Shown here one piece after another: positions 50,768 through 57,912 of a stretch of 64,000 nt of DNA; position 1 is the stretch's first letter; each line of letters opens with the position of its first letter. The notes under the pieces were generated by a model, which saw only the letters and a program-made list of their open reading frames with translations, did no database searches and had not been told where the DNA came from. Both the position numbers and the translations under genes were made by a program. Source of the stretch: an uncultured Oscillospiraceae bacterium (GTDB taxonomy: Bacteria > Bacillota > Clostridia > Oscillospirales > Acutalibacteraceae); the NCBI GenBank assembly GCA_902492455.1, contig CABULH010000003.1, forward strand, positions 186,001-250,000, written 5' to 3'.

Positions 50768-50970
50768 TTCTGGCCGCCTCCTTTCAATATTTTTCGCCAT
50801 TTCCTCTGCCTGTGCCGGTAAAAGGCCAGGCTCCACAGCCGCACGAACGGCGTGCGCCAGCCTGCGCCAATGGTCACCCGGTCGGTATAGCGGCACACAT
50901 CGCCCATAGGCACAAGAGATATCTCATGATTCCACAGCGGCACAAAGCGGTTGCCCTCATGGCTGCGCAT
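50689..50970 (-). pseudogene. SRPBCC-family C-terminal fragment with lost stop codon
   Basis: From ATG 50970 the frame reads FVPLWNHEISLVPMGDVCRY, then TDRVTIGAGWRTPFVRL and FYRHRQRKWRKIL, the end of SRPBCC (polyketide cyclase-like) proteins. The N-terminal half is absent; the methyltransferase gene lies there. Its expected TGA at 50766-50764 is TGT, so it runs on to 50689. The same base (50764) creates the TAG in the ketopantoate reductase-like gene. Confidence 0.65.
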
Positions 50971-51595
50971 CCGCTGTAGGCTTTTGCGCCGTAAGACACA
51001 GCCAACCTTTTTTCCGCTCGTGATGGGCACTGATGGTCTCAAAACCGGCGCTTTCCAGCAGGGTTGTCAGCCGGCGGGAATCGTAGACCGTCATGCCATC
51101 GATGATCTGCGCCCATTTTTGCCCCGACGCCTTTTCCCCATCGTCCTCATTGCAGATGAAGAAGATCCCGCCGGGGCGCAGCACGCGCCGTACCTCCCGG
51201 AAGGCGTTTTCAATATCCGGCCAGAAATAGACCGTCTCAAAAGCGGTGACGGCGTCGAAGCTGCTATCCCCAAAAGGCAGCGCCAGCACATCGCCCTGCA
51301 CCACCCGGCAGCGCCCCACCTGTACGCCGGCGGCGTTTTTCTTCAGCGCCGCTTCCACACTGACAGGCGAATGGTCAAGTCCGGCGACTGTCCCCGCCGG
51401 ACAGAGCCTGAGCAGCGCGGCGAGATTCGCCCCGCCGCCGCAGCCAGCATCCAAAACCCGGGCGTCCGCCCCCAGGCTTATGTGGGCGAGCCCCCACCGC
51501 GCCATTCCTGCATGGCCGCCGTTCATCATGGCCACCATCAGCTTCCCGCCAAAGCCCTCGGGCTTACGGGTGTTCCCAAAGAATTTACTCAGCAT
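50957..51595 (-). CDS. Class I SAM-dependent methyltransferase, first gene of cluster
   Basis: 212 aa from ATG 51595 (AAGGAGG upstream). RVLDAGCGGGANLAA (motif I), AGLDHSPVSV, GDVLALPFGDSSFDAVTAFE and LRPGGIFFICNED. Type-11-like small-molecule methyltransferase. The palindrome GGTTAG-N6-CTAACC lies about 55 bases upstream. It overlaps the SRPBCC fragment by 14 bases. Confidence 0.88.
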   Translation of the reverse strand: MLSKFFGNTRKPEGFGGKLMVAMMNGGHAGMARWGLAHISLGADARVLDAGCGGGANLAALLRLCPAGTVAGLDHSPVSVEAALKKNAAGVQVGRCRVVQGDVLALPFGDSSFDAVTAFETVYFWPDIENAFREVRRVLRPGGIFFICNEDDGEKASGQKWAQIIDGMTVYDSRRLTTLLESAGFETISAHHERKKGWLCLTAQKPTADAQP

Positions 51596-51650
51596 GACAT
51601 CCTCCTTGAAAGCAATCCAACCGCAACGCAAAGAACAAACAGATACAGTG

Positions 51651-51668
51651 GGTTAGCTTAATCTAACC
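51651..51668. promoter_or_regulatory. Palindrome GGTTAGC-N5-CTAACC, operator candidate 2
   Basis: GTTAGCTTAATCTAAC (51652-51667), extended by one base on each side, lies before the methyltransferase cluster. It matches the site at 34585-34600 in arms, length and the CT/TCT core. The site is a candidate for a DtxR/MntR-like repressor. Confidence 0.5.
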
Positions 51669-51677
51669 ATCGGGTCT

Positions 51678-51707
51678 TAAAAAAGCCGCCATCGGGCGGG
51701 CTTTTTT
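51678..51707. terminator. Bidirectional terminator after tetR
   Basis: AAAAAAGCC-GCC and GGC-GGGCTTTTTT form a stem with long A and T arms usable on both strands; it immediately follows the TetR stop (51708-51706). Confidence 0.85.
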
Positions 51708-52296
51708 AAGGGCAGGGGAACAACCTGGCGCAGGACCCATACACCAAGGTCTCCAGTACCTGGGGATACAGGGAACCGATCTCCGGCTGGAGGGAGAGGG
51801 TGAGCATCAGCCCGCGTACCGTGGCGGCGGCCAGTTCCATGCCGCCCTCCGGTTTCAGCCCGGCCTCCTCCAAAAGAGCGCGGATATGCACCTCGTCACT
51901 GTGGTAATGCTCCTCCAGAACCTCGTGGGGGATGCTGCGCAGAAGATCCGTTGCCTCCAGCGCCGCAAAGGCCAGCAGCTTCGATTCGCCCATGATCCGG
52001 CAGGCGGCGAGGACTGCCTTTGCCGTGCGTTCGACCGGCGGCAGCGCAGCGTTTTCCACCAGCACACCGGCGGCTATGGTATAGACCTCGGTGTGCAGAT
52101 CCTCCAAAAGCTCGAAAAACAGCAATTCTTTGCTGGTATAGAACTTATAAAACGCACCCTTGGAGATACCGGCGGCCTGCACCAGAGTGTCTACAGTGGT
52201 CTTGCGCATCCCAGCTTTGGCAATTCCTTCCCGGGCGGCTTTCTTTAAGCGGGAGACGATTTCTTTTTCCTGCTCTTTTGTAAATGCAAGTGCCAT
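51706..52296 (-). CDS. TetR/AcrR-family regulator
   Basis: 196 aa. N-terminal HTH: AAREGIAKAGMRKTTVDTLV and AAGISKGAFYKFYTSKELLFFEL, then a helical ligand domain. Clear promoter and a palindrome upstream (52312-52335) suggest autoregulation. It lies upstream, on the same strand, of the methyltransferase cluster but behind a terminator, so it may control that cluster or be independent. Confidence 0.9.
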   Translation of the reverse strand: MALAFTKEQEKEIVSRLKKAAREGIAKAGMRKTTVDTLVQAAGISKGAFYKFYTSKELLFFELLEDLHTEVYTIAAGVLVENAALPPVERTAKAVLAACRIMGESKLLAFAALEATDLLRSIPHEVLEEHYHSDEVHIRALLEEAGLKPEGGMELAAATVRGLMLTLSLQPEIGSLYPQVLETLVYGSCARLFPCP

Positions 52297-52311
52297 GCTG
52301 TCACCGCCGTT

Positions 52312-52335
52312 TGACCAAAATCTATCTTTTAGTCA
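52312..52335. promoter_or_regulatory. TetR operator candidate
   Basis: TGACCAAAA (52312-52320) and TTTTAGTCA (52327-52335) form a near-perfect inverted pair around TCTATC, between the tetR start and its -10 box. Confidence 0.6.
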
Positions 52336-52336
52336 T

Positions 52337-52365
52337 ATTATAGCAAGACGATGCCTTTGCGTCAA
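52337..52365 (-). promoter_or_regulatory. tetR promoter
   Basis: TTGACG (52365-52360), 17-base spacer ending TTGC, TATAAT (52342-52337) on the minus strand. Confidence 0.88.
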
Positions 52366-52475
52366 CACAAATAGTTCTCCCATTCGCAGTTTTCCAGTTT
52401 TTAATGTGTGGACGCCGCGCTCTCTGGGTAAAGCAAAGCTCCGCATGACTAGGCTCAAGCGGCGCTTTGTTATAT

Positions 52476-52922
52476 TTACTTCTCCTGGCTTTGATTCAGC
52501 AGACATGGTGCCAGATACCACTCATCGAATCGCTGCGTAAGCAAACTTTCTACGGTGATGCTTTTGAGAATACGAGCCAGAACATCATTCGTGTATTGAT
52601 ATGCTGTTTTGAGCAGCGGAAATCGAAATGGTTGAGTTTCGCAGGCAGGATTGACTCCTGTTCCAACGCTGCCTTTTTCCATTATGGCAACAATATCATA
52701 TAGGGTAATGTCGCTGGGGGACATGATGAGTTTATAGCCTCCCGTTGCTCCATGAACTGCATCAACAACCCCTGCTTTGCGCAATTTAGAGCCAATCTGC
52801 AACAGATATCGTGGAGAAATACCAATAGACGAAGAAAGTTTCGAGGAGGATACTATTTTTGACTCTTTCGCTAAATACAGTATGAGCCGTATAGCATAGT
52901 CTGTTGAAGCATTTAGACGCAT
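52476..52922 (-). CDS. Rrf2-family regulator
   Basis: 148 aa from ATG 52922 (GAGGAGG upstream). MRLNASTDYAIRLILYLAK, LSSSIGISPRYLLQIGSKLRKAG and VHGATGGYKL are Rrf2/IscR hallmarks. Of the usual three clustered cysteines only one is present in that region (NPACETQ), so it may not hold an Fe-S cluster of the IscR kind. The IS30-family insertion lies directly upstream and may have cut it off from the DtxR-like operon. Confidence 0.88.
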   Translation of the reverse strand: MRLNASTDYAIRLILYLAKESKIVSSSKLSSSIGISPRYLLQIGSKLRKAGVVDAVHGATGGYKLIMSPSDITLYDIVAIMEKGSVGTGVNPACETQPFRFPLLKTAYQYTNDVLARILKSITVESLLTQRFDEWYLAPCLLNQSQEK

Positions 52923-52964
52923 TGAATAGCCTCCTCTCCGCAAATTGTATCAACTATTTATTTC

Positions 52965-54241
52965 GGTCGATTGTAAAATGAAGTTGGACACGTAAGAAAA
53001 AAATCCATAGTGATTTTCCCCACATGGTAGAATGAAGTTTGCACACAACATCTTCCAAGGGAGGGCAATCACTATGGACTGCCAAGATTATATCACAGAA
53101 TCGGTAGAACGCAAGAAGGGACAGCACTTACAGCGAGAGGAACGAGGCGCGATCCAGCATCTCAAGAACGCAGGCTACACGAACAGAGCCATTGCCAGAG
53201 CAATCGGATGTTCACCAACCACCGTTGGAAACGAGCTAAAGCGCGGCACACCGCCCCGAAAGAGCAGCAAGGGCAGGAAGCCCGGATACTCGGCAAGGCG
53301 TGGAGAAGCGGTCTACAAGGCGAACAGAAAGCGTTCTCGGAAACCACACCGAATCTGTCACTGCACTCGTTTCATTCGCTGGATAATGGAACAGGTCAAA
53401 GAACACAAGTGGTCTTTGGATGCCTGCGTCGGATATGCTCGTCTGCACAAGCTGTTTTCAGCAGAGGAGATGGTCTGCACCCACACGCTTTACAATGAGG
53501 TCTGGGCAGGCAGCCTTGACTTGTCTGTGACAGAACTGCCCGAAGCCATGAAACGCAAGCAGCACAAGGATTCCAAGCCCCGTGAACACAAGAAGAACTT
53601 CGGCACAGACATTTCTCAGAGGCCTGAGATCGCAGCTCTGCGCATCGAGGAAGGTCATTGGGAGGGTGACACCGTGGTCGGCAAGAGGGGCAGTAAGGAG
53701 GCTGTTGTCCTCTCCCTGTTGGAGAAGAAAACGGAGAACTATATTGCCATTCGAATTCCCGGCAAGGATGCAGACTCCGTTCTGAACGCCATGCAGTCAC
53801 TCAGGGAAGGATTCGGAGAAAAGTTCTCACAGGTCTTCAAGACCATTACCGTGGACAACGGCTCGGAGTTCTCTGCGTTCAGTCAGGTCGAGAACTGGGG
53901 CTGTGCAGTCTACTTTGCGCATCCCTACACCTCGTGGGAACGTCCCCAAAACGAACGTCACAACGGGCTGTTTCGAGCCTTCGTTCCGAAGGGCGTGTCC
54001 ATTGAGGCTTTCTCTGCTGAGTATATCTTGGCTGCAGCTGATGAATTGAACGGACGGCCTCGCAAGAAGCTTGGCTACCGCACCCCGGAGGAGCTGTTTG
54101 ACGAGTTCCTCGACTCTGTTTACGCAGCCGAAGGCTGCGGCAGCATCGCCCAGGATGGAAGCCAGCGGCTTCCATCCTGACCGACGCTCTGATTCACTCA
54201 CTTCTACCGTGTAGGTGTCCAACTTGCACTTGCAATTTGCG
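52965..54241 (+). mobile_element. IS30-family insertion sequence
   Basis: 1277 bases between two copies of AACTATTTATTTC (52952-52964 and 54242-54254). The ends are imperfect inverted repeats: left ATTGTAAAATGAAGTTGGAC, right (reverse) ATTGCAAGTGCAAGTTGGAC, each preceded by five bases. It contains one transposase gene. The 13-bp flanking repeat is longer than the 2-3 bp usual for IS30, so exact ends are uncertain. It sits at the stop codon of the DtxR-like gene, which is kept intact. Confidence 0.8.
53074..54180 (+). CDS. IS30-family transposase
   Basis: 368 aa from ATG 53074 (GGGAGG upstream). N-terminal HTH (GAIQHLKNAGYTNRAIARAIGCSPTTV). DDE catalytic residues: Asp in EGDTVVGKRG, Asp in TVDNGSEF and Glu in PQNERHNGLFR. 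Length and layout match intact IS30 transposases; no frameshift, so the copy is probably active. Confidence 0.93.
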   Translation: MDCQDYITESVERKKGQHLQREERGAIQHLKNAGYTNRAIARAIGCSPTTVGNELKRGTPPRKSSKGRKPGYSARRGEAVYKANRKRSRKPHRICHCTRFIRWIMEQVKEHKWSLDACVGYARLHKLFSAEEMVCTHTLYNEVWAGSLDLSVTELPEAMKRKQHKDSKPREHKKNFGTDISQRPEIAALRIEEGHWEGDTVVGKRGSKEAVVLSLLEKKTENYIAIRIPGKDADSVLNAMQSLREGFGEKFSQVFKTITVDNGSEFSAFSQVENWGCAVYFAHPYTSWERPQNERHNGLFRAFVPKGVSIEAFSAEYILAAADELNGRPRKKLGYRTPEELFDEFLDSVYAAEGCGSIAQDGSQRLPS

Positions 54242-54243
54242 AA

Positions 54244-54615
54244 CTATTTATTTCCCATTCTTTTCAGCTTTTCAAAACTCTCTTCGCTGATTGCATGCTC
54301 CATCCGGCACGCCTCCTTCTCCGCAATATCCGGGGCGATACCAGCTGCAACCAAGCGTTCCATAAAGAAGCAATGACGTTCATAGACCTTCTCTGCGGCA
54401 AGCGTTCCTTTCTCCGTCAAGCAGATATGCCCCTCACGGTCCCTTGTAATCAACCCATCCTTCTTCAGCATAGAAATTGCTCGGCTAATGCTGGGCTTGG
54501 TATAGCCCATCTGGATTGCTAAGTCGGTCGGCCGGATGTACGGCGTCTTTCTTTGCAGCAGGAAGAGTGCCTTTAGGTAATCCTCGCTTGACTGCATGTG
54601 GCTTTTATGCTCCAT
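54244..54615 (-). CDS. DtxR/MntR-family metal-dependent repressor
   Basis: 123 aa from ATG 54615, overlapping the ATPase gene by 11 bases. DNA-binding part: PTDLAIQMGYTKPSISRAISMLKKDGLI; metal/dimer part: HCFFMERLVAAGI and KEACRMEHAISEESFEKL with the C-x-x-E-H ligand motif. Such repressors respond to Mn or Fe. Being the last gene of the transport operon, it probably represses it when metal is abundant. The TAG stop lies within the 13-bp IS repeat. Confidence 0.88.
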   Translation of the reverse strand: MEHKSHMQSSEDYLKALFLLQRKTPYIRPTDLAIQMGYTKPSISRAISMLKKDGLITRDREGHICLTEKGTLAAEKVYERHCFFMERLVAAGIAPDIAEKEACRMEHAISEESFEKLKRMGNK

Positions 54616-56005
54616 GCCAGGTATTCTCCATTCTGACTGCACAGTCGCAGCAGCTGCGCATCAGTTCCTGATCGTGGGTAATGACCAGGACGGTTTTCCC
54701 TGCCGCCGCTTCCGTACGCAGTATGCCGGAAATGATGCGCATGTTCCCGCCGTCCAGCCCGCTGGTCGGTTCGTCGAAAATCAGGACGCTTCGTCCGGAG
54801 AGGGCGCCGCAGGCAATGGAAAGCCGCTGCTTCTGCCCGCCGGACAGGGTGGCGGGATGTGCGTCCTTATAGGCATACAGCCCCAGTTGTTTTAACAGCC
54901 CTCTGGCTTTCTCCAGCAGCTCCGGCGAGCGATCCGAGCGCAGCAGCAGTTCCTCAGTGACGCTGTTTGTGAAAAACTGCGTCCCCGTGTCGTTGGAGCT
55001 GTACCAAACCTGCTTGCGCCGCTGCGCCGCTGTCCGCTTTGCACCGCCAATCGTTACTGTCCCGCCGTTCTCCCGCCACAACCCGGTCAGCACCAGCGCC
55101 AAACTGCTCTTTCCAACGCCGTTATGTCCTGTAATTGCGGTGATTTGTCCTGCATAGGCCGAGAGGCAAACATTCTGAAAAATGCTCTTTCGTTTCCGCA
55201 CACAGCAGAGCGCTTGTGCCCTCAGGGCCGGAACAGCGCCGGTGGGGGAAGGCAGCTTAACGGTTTTTGTTTCCAGCACCGCCCGCAGCCCGTCGGCTTC
55301 ACGCTCTTGAAGAGGCGTCTGCTCCAGCTCCGCCGCACTGCGCTCCCACAGGATGCGTCCACCGCGCAGGTAGACAAAGCGGTCTGCAATTCCGGAAAGC
55401 CAGGCCAGGCGGTGCTCGGCCACAATAAGGGTGCAGCCCTCCGCCTTGAGCTGCCGGAGAGTCTGCGCCAGCTGCGCCGTCCCCTCGTCATCCAGATTGG
55501 CGGTCGGCTCGTCGCACACATAAATCCCGGGACGGAGCGCATAAACGGAGGCGATGGCCACTCGCTGTTTTTCCCCGCTGGACAGCACATCGAGGCTGCG
55601 GCCGCCCAAGCCCGCCAGATGGAACGCTCGTATGGCTGCGTCTGTCCGGCTGCGTATTTCCTCCCTCGGAAAGCCGTAATTCTCGCAGGCAAAGGCTACC
55701 TCACCAGCCAGGTCTGATGAGAAAAATTGGCTCTTGGGGTCTTGGAACACACTGCCCACCTGCCTGCCTATGGCATACTGCGGCATCTGCGTCAGCTGCT
55801 GACCGTTCAGAAAAATGCCGCCGGTCAATATGCCGGGATAATAGGCGGGCGCAAGTCCGTTCAGCAGCCTTGTGAGGGTGGTTTTCCCTCCGCCGGACGG
55901 CCCGGTGAGAACCACGCATTCGCCATCACGGATGGTCAGATTGATATTGGATACCCCTTCTTCGCAATCGGCATATTGAAAAGAGACATTTTTAAGCTGT
56001 ATCAT
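54605..56005 (-). CDS. CbiO/EcfA-type double ATPase 2
   Basis: 466 aa. Domain 1: VLTGPSGGGKTT, LSSGEKQR (Ser in place of Gly in the signature), VCDEPTANLD; domain 2: ITGHNGVGKSS, LSGGQKQR, IFDEPTSGLD. ATG 56005 has GGGAGG upstream and overlaps the T gene (ATGA). ECF module 2 consists of 56697-57296 (S), 56002-56697 (T) and this gene. Confidence 0.9.
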   Translation of the reverse strand: MIQLKNVSFQYADCEEGVSNINLTIRDGECVVLTGPSGGGKTTLTRLLNGLAPAYYPGILTGGIFLNGQQLTQMPQYAIGRQVGSVFQDPKSQFFSSDLAGEVAFACENYGFPREEIRSRTDAAIRAFHLAGLGGRSLDVLSSGEKQRVAIASVYALRPGIYVCDEPTANLDDEGTAQLAQTLRQLKAEGCTLIVAEHRLAWLSGIADRFVYLRGGRILWERSAAELEQTPLQEREADGLRAVLETKTVKLPSPTGAVPALRAQALCCVRKRKSIFQNVCLSAYAGQITAITGHNGVGKSSLALVLTGLWRENGGTVTIGGAKRTAAQRRKQVWYSSNDTGTQFFTNSVTEELLLRSDRSPELLEKARGLLKQLGLYAYKDAHPATLSGGQKQRLSIACGALSGRSVLIFDEPTSGLDGGNMRIISGILRTEAAAGKTVLVITHDQELMRSCCDCAVRMENTWHGA

Positions 56006-56697
56006 ATTCGCACACCTCCCAGCCAGAGAAATGCCGTCGTAATGATTGTCCAGCCGGCAAGCCAGGACCAGTCTGCAGCATCAGCGTTTTTTCCGTAATA
56101 ACTGCCGCGCCTGCCCGGCGCTTCGGCGCCCCGCGCCACAGCGGAAACGGAGAGCTGATCTGCAATCTGCAGGCAGCGCAGCAGCAGAGGGACGGCCACA
56201 TATTCACACGAGGCCGCCGGATGGCAAAGAAGCTGCGCCGGGGCGGTAAGGCCCCGGTTGCGCATGGAACGCCCTACGCTGCGAATCTCGACTTTCATGG
56301 TGGGGAAAAAGCGAAACATGACCAGCAGCCCCAGTATGACGGAGCTCGGCATGTGAATCCGAGAGAGGAAGGCGGCAATTTCTCCAGGCGGTGTGGTGAT
56401 CAGATCCCAGCCGACGATAAACACCGGGGACAAATTCCAAAACATCAGTACGTAAAATTCAGAGAACACAACCATATGTAACCCATGAAAACGAATCAAG
56501 TACAAAAGCACTGCCAGCAGCGCAAAGAACGCCCCAAAGGAGCGCAGCAGCCACCAGTTTCTCTGAGCCGCCAGGTAGGCAAATCCGGTCAGCGTCAGCA
56601 CACAGGTCAAGACTGTGTTTGCTGTCAGAGAGATGCCAAGGATGGCGCAGGCCAAGGCCCACAGCTTCACCGGTATGGCCAGATTCCGTCGCCGCAT
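56002..56697 (-). CDS. CbiQ/EcfT-like ECF transmembrane component 2
   Basis: 231 aa. N-terminal VKLWALACAILGISLTANTV, then FFPTMKVEIRSVGRSMRNRG, the coupling helix equivalent, and SVSAVARGAEAPGRRG. Several membrane segments. Shorter start than module 1 (no LDPRTKL), but position between S and A genes with single-base overlaps supports the call. Confidence 0.85.
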   Translation of the reverse strand: MRRRNLAIPVKLWALACAILGISLTANTVLTCVLTLTGFAYLAAQRNWWLLRSFGAFFALLAVLLYLIRFHGLHMVVFSEFYVLMFWNLSPVFIVGWDLITTPPGEIAAFLSRIHMPSSVILGLLVMFRFFPTMKVEIRSVGRSMRNRGLTAPAQLLCHPAASCEYVAVPLLLRCLQIADQLSVSAVARGAEAPGRRGSYYGKNADAADWSWLAGWTIITTAFLWLGGVRI

Positions 56698-57296
56698 CAG
56701 AGGACACCCGCCTTTTTGAAGTGCTTATTGATCAACCTGCCGCCGATGAGACTGCCAAGGAAACCGCAAATTGTCGTAAACAGGATGATAAACGCCAGCC
56801 ATCCGGCGGAGGTGTAATAGCGGACAAAGGAGTCAATATAGCTCTGCTCCATGCCGCTTGCAAGGGCAAACGCCTCATAGGTATCCCAGAAAAACCAGAT
56901 GGGCAGTAGATTGACGCCGTTGTACAGGAGGCTTGACACCGTCCAGGCGGCGGTCAGCTTCTTTTTGGATTCCCAGCCGTTCTTCCAGAGGATAACTTCG
57001 CAGATGACGCCGACCAGCATGTAATAGGGCAACAGATACCAGTTGCCCATGATGAGGAACACCAAGCCCAAAATCGTCATATAGATCAGCGATACAAAAC
57101 GCTTGTGGACGCGGCTGACCATAAGGAAATAGACCGGCGCGCACAGCAGCATGGTAATGCCCACCGACAGCACCATGCTTACAAAATCGTTAGCCATGCA
57201 GACCATGTTCACGATAAGCTGAATGACAATGAGCAGCACGGTAAGCAAAACCGTGGTAATGACGTCCTTTACCGTACACTTATTTGTTTTTTCCAT
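56697..57296 (-). CDS. MptD-like ECF S component 2
   Basis: 199 aa from ATG 57296. Six hydrophobic segments; ends GSLIGGRLINKHFKKAGVL, matching GLIGKALLKKHFIKAGIA of copy 1 and IGKKLLKKHFEKAGIV of copy 3. Its start overlaps the ATC hydrolase-family gene by 17 bases. Substrate unknown. Confidence 0.85.
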   Translation of the reverse strand: MEKTNKCTVKDVITTVLLTVLLIVIQLIVNMVCMANDFVSMVLSVGITMLLCAPVYFLMVSRVHKRFVSLIYMTILGLVFLIMGNWYLLPYYMLVGVICEVILWKNGWESKKKLTAAWTVSSLLYNGVNLLPIWFFWDTYEAFALASGMEQSYIDSFVRYYTSAGWLAFIILFTTICGFLGSLIGGRLINKHFKKAGVL

Positions 57297-57912
57297 TTTG
57301 AAACCCTTCTTTCTTGATATTATAAAAGCTGAAATTGCATAGCTCAGCGCCCCGTCCGATCGTTTTCGTCCTGCCCCAACGGGCGCTGGGGATCTTGCCA
57401 TACATGACGTCGTCGCTCTCGCAGAAAATAGGTGCGAGCTCCGGCATGCCGTGGCGCCTGAAAACATTGACATACAGGCAGGAGGTACAGTCCCATTCGA
57501 TGGCATAGGCGTCGTTTCGCTTCCATACAAACACCCAGCCTTCCTCTCCAAAGCCGTGCTTCATCGAGGCTGGGCACATCACCCGGAACAGCGGGAAGAA
57601 AAACGGGAGCTTGCCAAGGTTCTGGAAAAACCTTGCCATCGGCTGGGCGCCGTCCAACACAGCGGTGCGGATCAGGCGCAGCGTCTCTGCTTTTGTATAG
57701 CCGCGCCCGGGCAAAACGCGGTAAAACGCAACAGACGGGAGAATAGAGCCTTTCATGTGCCCGGCGAGCGTTTTGTTGGAAAGGTCATTTTCATCCAGCA
57801 GCTTTTCATATTCCTCCAGGACCGCCCTTTGCAGTTCTGCAGAATCTAATTTGCCGTATGCCGTAGACAGCTTGCTTTTTTTAAGCAACTTTTCAGCCTG
57901 ATACTGTGGCAT
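57280..57912 (-). CDS. L-2-amino-thiazoline-4-carboxylate hydrolase-family protein (intact)
   Basis: 210 aa from ATG 57912 (GGAGGGG upstream). Shares the family layout with the interrupted copy at 42627-43229: GSILPSVAFYRVLPG (cf. GVIFPAIAVYRALLE), FGEEGWVFVWKRNDA, DCTSCLYVNVFRRHGMPELA and IFCESDDVMYG, ending GRGAELCNFSF. Family members open thiazoline rings. Located between the ABC pair and ECF module 2, it could process a thiazoline-containing metallophore after uptake; that is inference. Confidence 0.75.
   Translation of the reverse strand: MPQYQAEKLLKKSKLSTAYGKLDSAELQRAVLEEYEKLLDENDLSNKTLAGHMKGSILPSVAFYRVLPGRGYTKAETLRLIRTAVLDGAQPMARFFQNLGKLPFFFPLFRVMCPASMKHGFGEEGWVFVWKRNDAYAIEWDCTSCLYVNVFRRHGMPELAPIFCESDDVMYGKIPSARWGRTKTIGRGAELCNFSFYNIKKEGFQNGKNK

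Larger units (their letters stand above)
52952..54254. repeat. 13-bp direct repeats flanking the insertion
   Basis: AACTATTTATTTC occurs at 52952-52964 and 54242-54254, exactly at the IS borders. The right copy contains the TAG stop of the DtxR-like gene. Interpreted as a target-site duplication. Confidence 0.7.

Noticed and set aside
50755..50770. ATG-TAG as a deliberate start-stop regulatory element
   Set aside because: A single base change from ATGAAG explains it and also restores the stop of the preceding SRPBCC frame, so mutation is simpler.
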